46,558 nucleotides of DNA, taken from positions 1-46,558 of the forward strand of contig JADFYG010000051.1 in assembly GCA_015233155.1 (NCBI GenBank). Direction: 5' to 3'. Source of the DNA: Candidatus Rifleibacteriota bacterium (GTDB lineage Bacteria > Muiribacteriota > Ozemobacteria > Ozemobacterales > Ozemobacteraceae). The notes below the pieces were generated by a model, which was given only the letters and a program-made list of their open reading frames with translations, was not told where the DNA came from and did not search any database. Made by a program: the position numbers and the translations under genes. Below are positions 32,599-42,300 of the stretch, piece by piece. Numbering within the stretch: position 1 is the first letter of the stretch; every line of letters starts with the position of its first letter.

Positions 32599-33200
32599 GT
32601 ATTGCTAGTGAAATACTGCAATCATATTAGGGCGGAGAACAAGCGTCAACAAACAAATAGGTGTTGACAAATGTATGACGCGTGCGGTCGTTCAGATATC
32701 CATCGATTTCCGGAAGCATTGGATACTCACAGCTGATTGCGACCAGACAGGGGGTGGAGTGATTGAAGATGGAGGTTCTTGAAACGCACTAATCAAACGT
32801 GCTTTTGGTGCGGTCTGAAACGCCGGGCCGGTTCTACTCCTATATCGCAAGTCAGAGGCAATTCGTTTAGGGAAATTTTGAATACTATTCATTATTTATC
32901 TGACACCGTTCAATTCACCATTTCAACATGCTGATTGTTACATCGCAGGTTCTGTGCCAAGTTCCTGAAAGTGCGGCAAAATACTGAAATGGCGCTCTGA
33001 CAGCCATTGTTGAACTGATATGTCGATATTGTTACTTGTCTTTGAAATAAAGTCTGGTTCAAAAATTGATGTCATTTAAATTTTTGATATTGTGGCGTCA
33101 GGCGACGACTCATGGAATAGCATTCACCTCGCCGTTCTAGCTAGTGTTATTCAGCGGATATGAGTGCTATCCCACCATTTTTCGAGCATGCGATTTCATC

Positions 33201-33216
33201 TGGCATAAGAAATGCT
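33201..33216 (+). promoter_or_regulatory. Predicted sigma-54 promoter of the HAD/GYWIN unit
   Basis: TGGCATAAGAAATGCT has GG and GC ten bases apart and matches TGGCAC-N5-TTGCT except at two positions. The start would be near 33228, about 70 bases before ATG 33298. Element B lies about 600 bp upstream. The rest of 32599-33200 shows no supported gene. Confidence 0.5.
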
Positions 33217-33297
33217 AATACTGAAATGAGAGACGCGGTTTCAGAAAAAAGTAATGGGCTGGCAGTATTTCATCACTTCAATTATTGGAGAAAACCA

Positions 33298-34290
33298 ATG
33301 AACAGAGCGTTCTTTGATCTTTCCGGAACCATCCTCCATCACAACACGAAACGTCCGTTACCGCTGATGCCTGGCCTTCTCAAATCCTTGTCATACAACG
33401 GCTGGTCGGTCGACATAGTCACCGACAGAAGCGAAGCATGCGCCCGGCTGCTCCTGGAGCGTGCCGGTCTCGATCATCCCTATCCGATTCATTCGTCGAG
33501 CTTCAGCAGCAAGGGGCGGATTGTGAAAGGTCTCATCGACTCACACAGTGACGACACCGGAGTAAGTGTATTCATCGACGATCGGCCCCGACACCTGGAG
33601 TCGGTGCGGAAGCATTGCGGCGATCGTGTGCGGGTCATCGGTTTTGTCGGAAGCCGCCTTACCTCACCAGAGCTGTCGAGATGGTGCCATAAAGGCAAAT
33701 ATGATATGGCATTATCGCCTGTCGATCTCTTCGAAGGGCTTGGAGTCTGCGGCGGCGGGGATTTGAGCAAGTTCAGCGAAGGTGAGATCGCATGCCTGAT
33801 TCCGGGCCTCGAGCACCCGATGAGCAGTATAACCGGCGAGACTGCAAATTTTGACCATCGGAGCATTCTTTACGAATTACTGTGGCAGCGAAATCTGACT
33901 GACTATTCGCCGATCTGGCGAAATATCGGCTGGATAACCTGTTCTGAATGCCTTTGGAAAGTCCTGGTCGAAACCGTCCTTGGGGCGCGTGCCATCTATC
34001 GCTCAGTCGCGCTCGGAAACGCATATAAATTTGACGAATACACATTTGCCTTGAAGACATTCGTCGCTGTGAATCCTGAAATTCCCATCCTGGAAACATT
34101 TGAACGAGCGTGTAGTCTCATTAAACAGGGCATAAACGAGATAGGTCCCGAGGCGGCCGATTGCCGGATGACGGGGAAAAGTTCGGCGGCAGACCGCTTG
34201 CAGTTCATATCGGATCAGCTCGATGTCGTTTTCAGTGGTGGCACCCGCCAGAGCCGACTTTCCAGTTCATCTGATGGCAGCGATCAATGA
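33298..34290 (+). CDS. HAD-superfamily phosphatase-like protein
   Basis: The 330-residue protein starts MNRAFFDLSGTILHHNT, where DLSGT (Asp7) is the HAD nucleophile motif with Ser in place of the second Asp, as in some HAD phosphatases. VDIVTDRS gives motif II, a Lys (SSKGRIVKGL) motif III, and VSVFIDDRP the acidic motif IV. The N-terminal 150 residues form the HAD core. The C-terminal 180 are helical and unrecognised, perhaps a substrate or partner domain. It should hydrolyse a phosphoester. TTGGAG lies before ATG 33298; a longer frame from 33160 would cover the predicted sigma-54 promoter. Its stop overlaps the next GYWIN start by four bases. Confidence 0.78.
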   Translation: MNRAFFDLSGTILHHNTKRPLPLMPGLLKSLSYNGWSVDIVTDRSEACARLLLERAGLDHPYPIHSSSFSSKGRIVKGLIDSHSDDTGVSVFIDDRPRHLESVRKHCGDRVRVIGFVGSRLTSPELSRWCHKGKYDMALSPVDLFEGLGVCGGGDLSKFSEGEIACLIPGLEHPMSSITGETANFDHRSILYELLWQRNLTDYSPIWRNIGWITCSECLWKVLVETVLGARAIYRSVALGNAYKFDEYTFALKTFVAVNPEIPILETFERACSLIKQGINEIGPEAADCRMTGKSSAADRLQFISDQLDVVFSGGTRQSRLSSSSDGSDQ

Positions 34291-34778
34291 CACGCGATGG
34301 CTACTGGATAAACGCAGATACCGGTCACTTCGAACAAATCGATGATCACGCGGAATATCTCGTAGTTCACGATAACGCCGTTCGTATCGGGCTCGGACAG
34401 GAGCATGAAAAATTGATTCGCAGATTCGATTGGGATCTCAGCAGATTCATAATACTGACTATTGCCATGGAGGCGGGCTTGATACGCGTTCGAGGTCACG
34501 AAGACAGAATAACATGCGAGTTCACGCTTCCCCTGAAACTCGCCCTTCCACGTCTGGTGGAATTTTTCAAGAAAACAGGCTTGCCCGGCCCTTTCACCCT
34601 TCTCGAAATCTCGAATCTCAAGGAAATGATCGGAGCAGAGATGCTCTGGAAAGACTTCGAGATCCTGGCAGCACAGTCACCGGAAACCTGGTCGCCGACC
34701 TTCAAAGATATTCATCAGTTTCCGGAGTATGAATACGTGCAGGAAGGATTGCGCCTGTCGGCCGCTATTGGCAGCTAA
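34287..34778 (+). CDS. GYWIN-family protein of unknown function, copy 2
   Basis: The 163-residue protein begins MTRDGYWINADTGHFEQIDD and is clearly homologous to the protein at 14280-14819, with DDHAEYLVVHDNAVRIGL, RFDWDLSRFIILTIAMEAGL and EYVQEGLRLSAAIG. The 4-base overlap with the HAD gene (ATGA) means coupled translation and probable functional linkage. In the other copy the neighbour is the sigma-54 activator. No enzymatic motif is visible. A small hairpin follows the stop. Confidence 0.76.
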   Translation: MTRDGYWINADTGHFEQIDDHAEYLVVHDNAVRIGLGQEHEKLIRRFDWDLSRFIILTIAMEAGLIRVRGHEDRITCEFTLPLKLALPRLVEFFKKTGLPGPFTLLEISNLKEMIGAEMLWKDFEILAAQSPETWSPTFKDIHQFPEYEYVQEGLRLSAAIGS

Positions 34779-34782
34779 TCAT

Positions 34783-34801
34783 GAGACGGGAATGCCGTCT
34801 C
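34783..34801 (+). terminator. Stem-loop after the HAD/GYWIN unit
   Basis: GAGACGG and CCGTCTC pair around a five-base loop, five bases after the GYWIN stop. There is no T-run, so it may be a Rho-assisted terminator or an mRNA-stabilising hairpin. The gap 34802-35096 shows an isolated AAGGAGGAG but no frame worth calling. Confidence 0.4.
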
Positions 34802-35096
34802 CGAGAAATGGCTGAAGACAAAGATGAAGACAGAACATTGAATTTATGCACATAGCACGATAAGATAAGGAGGAGTTGCCGGCCAGGTTTTTCGACGGGA
34901 AGTAATTAATACCCCATTGTTAAGGATGTGTTCAGATATGACAACAGTGACAGGCAAGCTGGCCGACTAAGATGACCAGGAGACCAAGCGAAAGTAGGTA
35001 TCGGCTTTCCAAATACGCCAAATAAATTCCCGCGATTACGAACAGAATACTAAACCCAACGAATATATGTGAATAAGAAAGTCTCAGAATTAATTA

Positions 35097-36110
35097 ATGA
35101 AGCCTGAAAAATACCATCCTCCTTACACGCCTGTTCCTGCCATGGTTCGACTTGTCGGGGAAATTGCCGAATGGGTCGGCCAGCACGCCGTGAGAAACGA
35201 AGCTGCCCTGACCCCTCTATTACGCAGAGGGAGCCGCATTCGCACCGTTCAAGCGTCACTGGCCATTGAGAACAATACGCTGACGCTCGAACAAGTGACG
35301 GCCGTCCTCAATGGGAAAAGGGTGCTGGGGCTTCCCCGTGAAATACAGGAAGTACGCAATGCTTTTGCCGCTTACGATCAAATGGATAGATGGAGTCCAA
35401 CGTCTCCAGATGATTTGTTCGAAGCCCACAAGGTTCTTATGAGCGGCCTCGTCGATCGGGCCGGCGCTTTTCGCCGCGGAGGAGTGGGCATTTTCCGGGG
35501 AAGTCAGGTGATACATGTTGCCCCGCCGGCAAAGCGTGTTTCGGCGCTTATGGACGATTTACTTAACTGGCTTTCAAAAACCGATGAACAACCTCTCATA
35601 GCCAGCTGCCTCTTCCATTATGAGTTCGAGTTTATCCATCCTTTTCCGGATGGAAATGGTCGTCTGGGTCGAGTCTGGCAAACACTGATTTTGAGCAAGT
35701 GGAAGCCTGTATTGGCCTATGTTCCAGTGGAAACCGTTATTAGTGAGCACCAGGAGGAGTATTATCGGGTCCTGGCCCGTTCGGATAAAGAAGGGAATGC
35801 GACACCGTTTATTGTATTCATGCTCGAAGCCTTGCATTCCGCGATCAAGGAAATGGCCTCAACCGACCAAGTAATGGGACAAGTAACCGACCAAGTAAGA
35901 CGCTTACTGAAGCTTCTTGAAAAAGGGGAAGCCGGGGCCATCGCTCTGATGGACGGGCTGGGACTTTCTCATCGCCCGACCTTTCGGGAAAACTATCTGG
36001 AGCCTGCTCTTGTTTCTGGGCTTATCGAACGAACCCAGCCGCATTCGCCGAGAAGCCCAACTCAGCGATATCGTCTTACTGAATCGGGGCGGGTATTTCT
36101 CGAAAAATGA
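35097..36110 (+). CDS. Fic-domain protein (probable AMP transferase)
   Basis: The 337-residue protein has the catalytic Fic motif HPFPDGNGRLGR (181-192) with all key residues. A flap lies upstream (GIFRGSQVIHVAPP), and an N-terminal inhibitory helix SLAIENN (54-60) fits the (S/T)-x3-E-(G/N) autoinhibition motif of class II Fic proteins. A winged-helix domain forms the C-terminus (PALVSGLIERTQ, YRLTESG). It probably transfers AMP to a protein Tyr, Ser or Thr under autoinhibition. Such Fic-wHTH proteins are often self-standing regulators or toxins. It precedes addB by 131 bp in the same direction. No strong ribosome site is seen before ATG 35097. Confidence 0.88.
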   Translation: MKPEKYHPPYTPVPAMVRLVGEIAEWVGQHAVRNEAALTPLLRRGSRIRTVQASLAIENNTLTLEQVTAVLNGKRVLGLPREIQEVRNAFAAYDQMDRWSPTSPDDLFEAHKVLMSGLVDRAGAFRRGGVGIFRGSQVIHVAPPAKRVSALMDDLLNWLSKTDEQPLIASCLFHYEFEFIHPFPDGNGRLGRVWQTLILSKWKPVLAYVPVETVISEHQEEYYRVLARSDKEGNATPFIVFMLEALHSAIKEMASTDQVMGQVTDQVRRLLKLLEKGEAGAIALMDGLGLSHRPTFRENYLEPALVSGLIERTQPHSPRSPTQRYRLTESGRVFLEK

Positions 36111-36241
36111 CATGAAATATGACGACGTCATACGAACGACCGGGAACCGATTGAAAAATAGGAATAGCGGAAAGGCATTGAAACAAAATATCCGCCAAGA
36201 AGTTGTCAGACGATGAGAAATTACTGAGAGGATGACAAAAG

Positions 36242-39200
36242 ATGCACTCCCAGCTCGAAACCATGATCATGCAGCATCCCACTACCGAGAAACTTTTTGT
36301 CACGACATCCTTCGCATCCGGACGCCTGGTTAGCCGCCGCCTATCACGATCTCTGGCAGGTCATGCCAATTTCCGGCCGGTTACACTGGAAGCCCTGATT
36401 TCGGAATGGACCATGATTCCGCAGGCGGATGCAGGCCGTGAACCGGTCAGCGGAACCATGGGAATGCTTCTTATCCAGGAGATAGTCGACCCGAAAGGTT
36501 ACTTCGCCAGGGCCGCAGAAATGCCAGGCCTGGCAGACGCACTTTGGCACACCCTTCAGGAGCTTCTCGAATTCGAGGTTCCTGTAAATGCAGTAACGCC
36601 AATTCTCATCGGTAACGCCAATAAGGCGCGAGAAATATCGCGACTGCTCGCAGCTATTCCGAATGCCTTACAGGAACGCAACTGGATTGACCGTTGCGAG
36701 CTGCTGAAAATGGGCATTTCCCAGGTACTGAACACAGAAAATTCCCGGCGGCCTGTCGTAATCATCGACCCGTTGGTGAGGCTCACGCCGCTTTCTGAGC
36801 AATTTCTGTTGTCACTTGGCGGGGGAAAGCTGATCCGCGTCGGGGAAGCCGATTCGCCGGTCTCCGGTCATCATCAGGTCTATGATGCTGCAATGCGCTC
36901 AGACCACAGTTATGTTACACAGGCAAACCCGCCAATTATTCCGATCTCCGACATGTCATCCCAAATTTCGTGCGGAGCCACTGTTCCAATCTCCGGCATA
37001 TCATCCCAAATTTCGTGCGGCTACCCTGTTCCGATTTCCGACATGTCGTTCACAATTCCGTCTGGCTCCCCTCGAAACCCTGACAATTTCTCACTTTTTC
37101 TGGGACACGATCCAGTGGCTGAACTGGAAGAAATCACGAGACGAATAAGAACCAGCGGCAAACCCTTCGAAGATATCGAACTCGGTCTTGCATCACCCGA
37201 CGAGCAGTGGCCACTGCTGCAACCGATACTCACGGCTCGCGGAATTCCCCACTCGATACTCTTTTCCCAGCCCATCGGCCGTGTAAGAGCAGGACGCGCC
37301 GCTCTGTTACTGTGCGATTGGGCGTCCCGGGATTTTCCGGCGTCACTTCTCCTGGGAATGCTGGAACAGGGGGATATCGACCTCTTTTCCAGCTCAGATT
37401 ATATGAAGGACGCCGATTCCCAAATACCCGGCCACGATCAGGTGATCGACCTGATCCGGAGAAGTCATGCGATTGGCGGCCGTCAGGGCTACCCGGTCGG
37501 ACTGCAATGCCTCATCGACGAAAATGAGGAAAAGGGCCGCGCGAAGGCTTCCCCTGCCACCAGGAATCTGAAGGAGCGTCTGGAAAAAATCATTGATCTG
37601 TTTCCTGAGCGTGCAACTCCCGGGGAGGCGGCAAAGGCCATAAATTCCGTCTATAAGATGCTTTTCCATACACGCAGTGCCGAAGACGGGAAGAATCGTT
37701 CCGGCCTTCTCGAATTTCTAACGCAACAGGAAACACTGACCTCTCCAACGATGCCGCTTTCACAGGCAATGGCATGGTTGGGCAAAGCACTCGAAACACT
37801 GCGATTCTCCGGCGATGGAAAGCCGGAAGGCTCCATTCTTGTCACCGGCCCGGAATCATGGGGCCGCAGCGGACGCCACTTTGTATTTTTCAGCGGTCTC
37901 TCCCATCAGGCGATTCCCGGCCAACCCATGGTCGATCCGATCCTTTCGGAACAGGCACGCCTCGGCTTGGGACTTCCCGGACTGGACATCGGTCAACATC
38001 ATAAACAGGAAGCCCTTCACCTCGGTTTCCGAAATCTGCCTCCTGACGCGCAACTCCATCTCAGCGCCTCTCTCAGCGATGCGACAGGTCGCGCGCAATC
38101 TCCTGCTGCAACTTTTCTGCATCTGCTTCGAGCCAAATCCGGACAGTATGAGGCTCCCCTCAAATACCTTATAGGAACGACATTCTGCCCCCGTCTCGGT
38201 CGCGAGCCATCCTCACCCGATAAAGCCGTCTTCCCCGAGGATATCTGCATTGTCGCAGCATGGCAGGGAATGCCTCCATCGGCCATGGTTCCGGCCTTTT
38301 CGGCACTTGCCCCGACAGCTGATCGCTACATGACGAATCAAGCTCAGCGTATCGGTGGCGAAGCCCTTTTGCAAAAAGGCTTGTCAGGCTGGAAGTCCGA
38401 AAAGTATGATTATCGCCAGACCAAGTATGCGATCTCGCCGAGCCGCATCGAATCGCTTTCAGGGTGTCCGTATGGTCTTTTTGTGGATGTCGTTCTCAGA
38501 TGCTGGCCGGTCGAAGATCTCGTCACCGCGTCAGAAGCCCGGAACCTTTGGCTCGATCATTTTCAGCGCGGAGATCTGCTCCATCAGATTTTCGAGCGTT
38601 TTATGAAGCAGGCTGGCAGTCCTGTCGGCCATGGTGACCGCACTCTGCTGGAGCGGGTCACAAAAGAAACGATAGAAAGATTCCGAACGAGGATTCCTCC
38701 CGAAAATGAAGCCGGGTATCTTCACGAACGGGAACGCATCGAACGCGATGCCAACTTCTTTTTCGACGCAGAAATGAACCGCAGCACAGGGAGAACACCG
38801 CAGGCGTTCGAGATAGCATTCGGGGAAACCCCGCTCGGGCAGGCTGATTGCCCATCCGAATGGTGGAGCGGCCCCGTCACCATCGAGACTACTCCGGGAG
38901 TCGAAGTTCACTTGAAGGGCCGCATCGACCGTCTGGATGAAAGCCCTGAGGGCTGGTGGGTAATCGATTACAAGACCGGTCAGGCCAAGTCATACCTGAC
39001 TGGGGATGGCAAAGACAGGGCGGATCTCCAGCTTGCGGTTTATGCCTACGCCATGGGACAGCTTTCCCGGCGAATGAACCCTCCGGGGAAAGTGGCGGGA
39101 GCGATATTGTATTTTCCGACCAGAAATGGCGCAGGCACAGAACTTCCTCTGCCATTTTCTGAAGCGGAAAATATTATCAGAGCGCGTCTGAATGAAACGC

Positions 39201-39331
39201 TCGACGTTTTTTCATCCGGGAAATTTCATGCCACCGGTCCCTGCGATGAATGCCGCATAGCTGCGGTCTGCCCATACAAAGAAATCGTGAAACAGACGCC
39301 TGATTCTGTTTCTGCTACGCAAGAAGGCTGA
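36242..39331 (+). CDS. addB: AddB-like nuclease subunit of an AddAB recombination complex
   Basis: The 1029-residue protein has a helicase-like body without a visible Walker A, as in the AddB type found in many proteobacteria. It ends in a PD-(D/E)XK nuclease domain: HLKGRIDRLDESPEGWWVID then DYKTGQAK (near residues 900-915) and LQLAVYAYAM. Cysteines at SGCPYGLF and in CDECRIAAVCPYK can form the iron-sulphur staple typical of AddB. With AddA it should process double-strand breaks to 3' tails for RecA. A 45-bp tandem repeat at 36941-37075 adds about 45 residues of PISDMSSQISCG type. addA follows after 23 bp. Confidence 0.85.
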   Translation: MHSQLETMIMQHPTTEKLFVTTSFASGRLVSRRLSRSLAGHANFRPVTLEALISEWTMIPQADAGREPVSGTMGMLLIQEIVDPKGYFARAAEMPGLADALWHTLQELLEFEVPVNAVTPILIGNANKAREISRLLAAIPNALQERNWIDRCELLKMGISQVLNTENSRRPVVIIDPLVRLTPLSEQFLLSLGGGKLIRVGEADSPVSGHHQVYDAAMRSDHSYVTQANPPIIPISDMSSQISCGATVPISGISSQISCGYPVPISDMSFTIPSGSPRNPDNFSLFLGHDPVAELEEITRRIRTSGKPFEDIELGLASPDEQWPLLQPILTARGIPHSILFSQPIGRVRAGRAALLLCDWASRDFPASLLLGMLEQGDIDLFSSSDYMKDADSQIPGHDQVIDLIRRSHAIGGRQGYPVGLQCLIDENEEKGRAKASPATRNLKERLEKIIDLFPERATPGEAAKAINSVYKMLFHTRSAEDGKNRSGLLEFLTQQETLTSPTMPLSQAMAWLGKALETLRFSGDGKPEGSILVTGPESWGRSGRHFVFFSGLSHQAIPGQPMVDPILSEQARLGLGLPGLDIGQHHKQEALHLGFRNLPPDAQLHLSASLSDATGRAQSPAATFLHLLRAKSGQYEAPLKYLIGTTFCPRLGREPSSPDKAVFPEDICIVAAWQGMPPSAMVPAFSALAPTADRYMTNQAQRIGGEALLQKGLSGWKSEKYDYRQTKYAISPSRIESLSGCPYGLFVDVVLRCWPVEDLVTASEARNLWLDHFQRGDLLHQIFERFMKQAGSPVGHGDRTLLERVTKETIERFRTRIPPENEAGYLHERERIERDANFFFDAEMNRSTGRTPQAFEIAFGETPLGQADCPSEWWSGPVTIETTPGVEVHLKGRIDRLDESPEGWWVIDYKTGQAKSYLTGDGKDRADLQLAVYAYAMGQLSRRMNPPGKVAGAILYFPTRNGAGTELPLPFSEAENIIRARLNETLDVFSSGKFHATGPCDECRIAAVCPYKEIVKQTPDSVSATQEG
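36941..37075 (+). repeat. Three tandem 45-bp repeats inside addB
   Basis: Units start at 36941, 36986 and 37031, each beginning CC(G/A)AT(C/T)TCCG(A/G)CAT. The first two differ at few positions and the third is more diverged. The period is a multiple of three, so the frame is kept, giving PIS(D/G)(M/I)S-type peptide repeats in a loop of the protein. Confidence 0.75.
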
Positions 39332-39354
39332 GCCGCAATACGGAGGGAAATCCC

Positions 39355-42300
39355 ATGGCCAAAACAGTGAAGAACAAAGTTACGGAGAACACACCGTCGA
39401 CGAACATAACCGAATCAGCCGCATCTGATACGCCTGACATGCCCGATAACATACAGGAGCGAGATGAGGCTTGTTCATTAGCAGTGACAAAATCAAAGCT
39501 TGGCAGAAGAGGCCGGAAAAAAGCTGAACCCGTTGTCGCCTCTGTTTCTGCGCTCATACCAACCCCAAAAAGTTCATGTGCAGCTGAGTGTGCTGAAAGT
39601 CGGCGTATGGTGCGCCTTGGCGCACTGCGCAATACGCACGAATTAAATGGAATTGGTATTATCCCTGCACCTACTTCTGATCCAGATTATGCTCATGAGT
39701 ATGCGGCACCGGCAGATGGTAGTGGGAACCCTGATCAGCAAGTCACGGATCGAATTCGCACCGAGCTGGACAAATGCTTTCTCGTCGAAGCTGTTCCGGG
39801 TTCGGGGAAAACATACAATCTGGTCAATCGCATGGCCGCCCTGGTCGCTGGAGGCTGTCCCGTCAGGGAAATTGCCGCAATCACTTTCATGCGCAAGGCC
39901 GCCGAAGATCTTCGTGTCAGATTCCGCGAAGCCCTGGAGGACTGGCTTCGCATGCCCGAACTGTCTAACGCTTCCCGCGCCTGCATACGAAAAGGTCTTA
40001 TGGAAATCGACGCCGCCTTTGTCGGGACAATCCACAGCTTTTGCGGGCGGCTCCTGCGCGAGTGTCCGGTCGAGGCTGATCTTTCACCGGATTTCACTGA
40101 GCTTGAGGAGGGCGAAAGCCAGGAAGTTCAGAACAACGCCTGGCTGGCCTATCTGGCACAGCATCCAACGCTGGTTCAGTGTCTCTTCGAGCGCGAGATA
40201 AACCCGCATGATGGGCTTTTCCAACGGGCCTTTGCCGTGGTATGCGATAATCCAGACCTCGATTTCTTTCACAAGGCTTCTGTCAGCGATGGATTCGATC
40301 TGGCAAAGTTCTCCGGAGAACTGGAAGTTTTACTGGCGCCGCTGGAAAGCCTTGATGATAAAGAGATACCCGCGGAAAATGCGTCCGGAGATGAACAAAA
40401 TCCGGTAAGAAATGTTTTGAATCAGGTAAAGGGATGTATTTTTCATTTTCGCCGCCTGCCTCCGGGCTACGCCCCGGAACAGCTGGCAAGCGCCATGCGA
40501 AGGTGGCCGCGCAGTAGTGCAGGTAATTGCAGGCCCGCTGAAAATGATAAAGAAGTCTGGGAAAAGTATTCCGGAACAATCACTCAGATCACAACCTGTC
40601 TCGACCATCTCGACCTGCATTGCGCGGAAATATTTTATCCCGATCTTCTGAAGCATCTGAAGGATGCGGCGCAGTTCGCCGAGCAGTGGCGTTTACAGAG
40701 AAATCAGGTGAACTTTTTCGATCTTCTGATGCGAACGGTGGGACTATTGAAGGGGCATCCGAATATCAGATCCCAGTTTTCAAGCCGATTTCCACGTCTT
40801 CTCGTGGACGAGTTTCAGGATACCGACCCGCTCCAGGCGGAGATGGTCTTCCTGCTCACATCTGAAAACCGCGACGAGACTGACTGGCGCAAATGCAGAC
40901 CCCGCCCGGGATCATTGTTCCTGGTTGGAGATCCGAAGCAGTCGATCTATCGATTCCGTCGCGCGGATATTTCCGTCTATGAAGACGTTAAGCGACTTTT
41001 GGCAGATGCCGGCGGTGAAATACTGACTCTGGCATGCAACCGTCGATCCGTTCCGGGGATAGGCGCCTGGGTCAACGCGGCATTCAGTCGTTGTTTCGAG
41101 TCGGAGCCTGGCTGTATTCAGGCGGGTTTTGTTGCCATGCTTCCCCATAGAAAGGAAGCTTACGGAGGAGTGCGGGCTGTTGAGGTAAGAGCAGACTGTG
41201 ACGGCCGCCAGACTACAAAGATTCGTGCCGAGGAAGTGAAGATGGTCGCTAAAGTCATTCAACAGGCATTGGCGGTCGGCCTTCCTGAAGCTAATGGCGG
41301 AAAGCGGCTCGAGCCCGAGGAAATTCTTGTTCTGGCGCAAAGAAACGATTTTCTGGTGGAGTATGCGCTCGCATTGGAGAAACTTGGTATACCCGTATTG
41401 CTCACAGGTGGCGGCAAGGATCTGGCGGAAGCACTTCAGGTGGCCTTCAAGCCTTTGTATTGGTATCTTCGGGCCGTTTCCGACCCATCGGATCAAGGTG
41501 CCGTCTTCGGAGCCTTCGTCGGTCCTTACGTCGGACTGGCTGACCATGAGCTCTGGGAATATGCTCGGCAGAGAGGCGCATTGCACTATTCCCCGACGGC
41601 GGAGGATTCCGGTCCGGTGGCCGATGCGCATCGCCGGCTTCAGCAGCTTCGCAAGAAGATTCGCGAAACGGATCCTGCAACGGCCTTTGGGGTGATCGTC
41701 CAGGAATGTGGACTGGTTCCTCGGCTTCTGGCGTCTGAAAATGGCCGGTTGAAATACTCATTCCTGGTGCAGGTGGAAGCGTTGTTTCGAAAGCATCCGC
41801 TGTTTCGCGGCGCGGTGGACGAGCTTGGGGAGTGGGTGATTTCGTGGCCTGTGGACCGGACGCCGGATCTTCCCGGGCGTGTAAGGCTTATGACTATTCA
41901 CAAGGCGAAGGGACTGGAGGCCGCCGTGGTGTTCATGGTAGGTATCGCAAAAAGCATGGATTTTGAGCCGACCTTTTGCATCGATCGAAGCGGTGATGTT
42001 CCGAAGGGGTTTCTGCGTGTCGCAGTATCGTATGGCCGGTTTGGAAGCCGCAATGTTGCGGTGTCGCCTGTATGGGATAACTATGTGAAATCGGAAAATG
42101 CCGCGGATGGTGCCGAGAAAGTTCGCAAGGCTTATGTCGCCGCAACTCGTGCCAGGGATTTGCTGTTGATTTCAAGGTACACAAATAAATCCGGGAGTAT
42201 TCAGGCACCGTTCGGAAAACTTCTCGAGAAGGATGTCAAGAAGCTTTCGGCTTTGGAGTTAACGCCGGCTGTCGCGGACGAGAACCGGTCAGTCGTTATA

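Noticed and set aside
32692..32892. 66-codon minus-strand frame in the large gap upstream of element B
   Set aside because: There is no start signal and no conserved motif; composition is like non-coding DNA.
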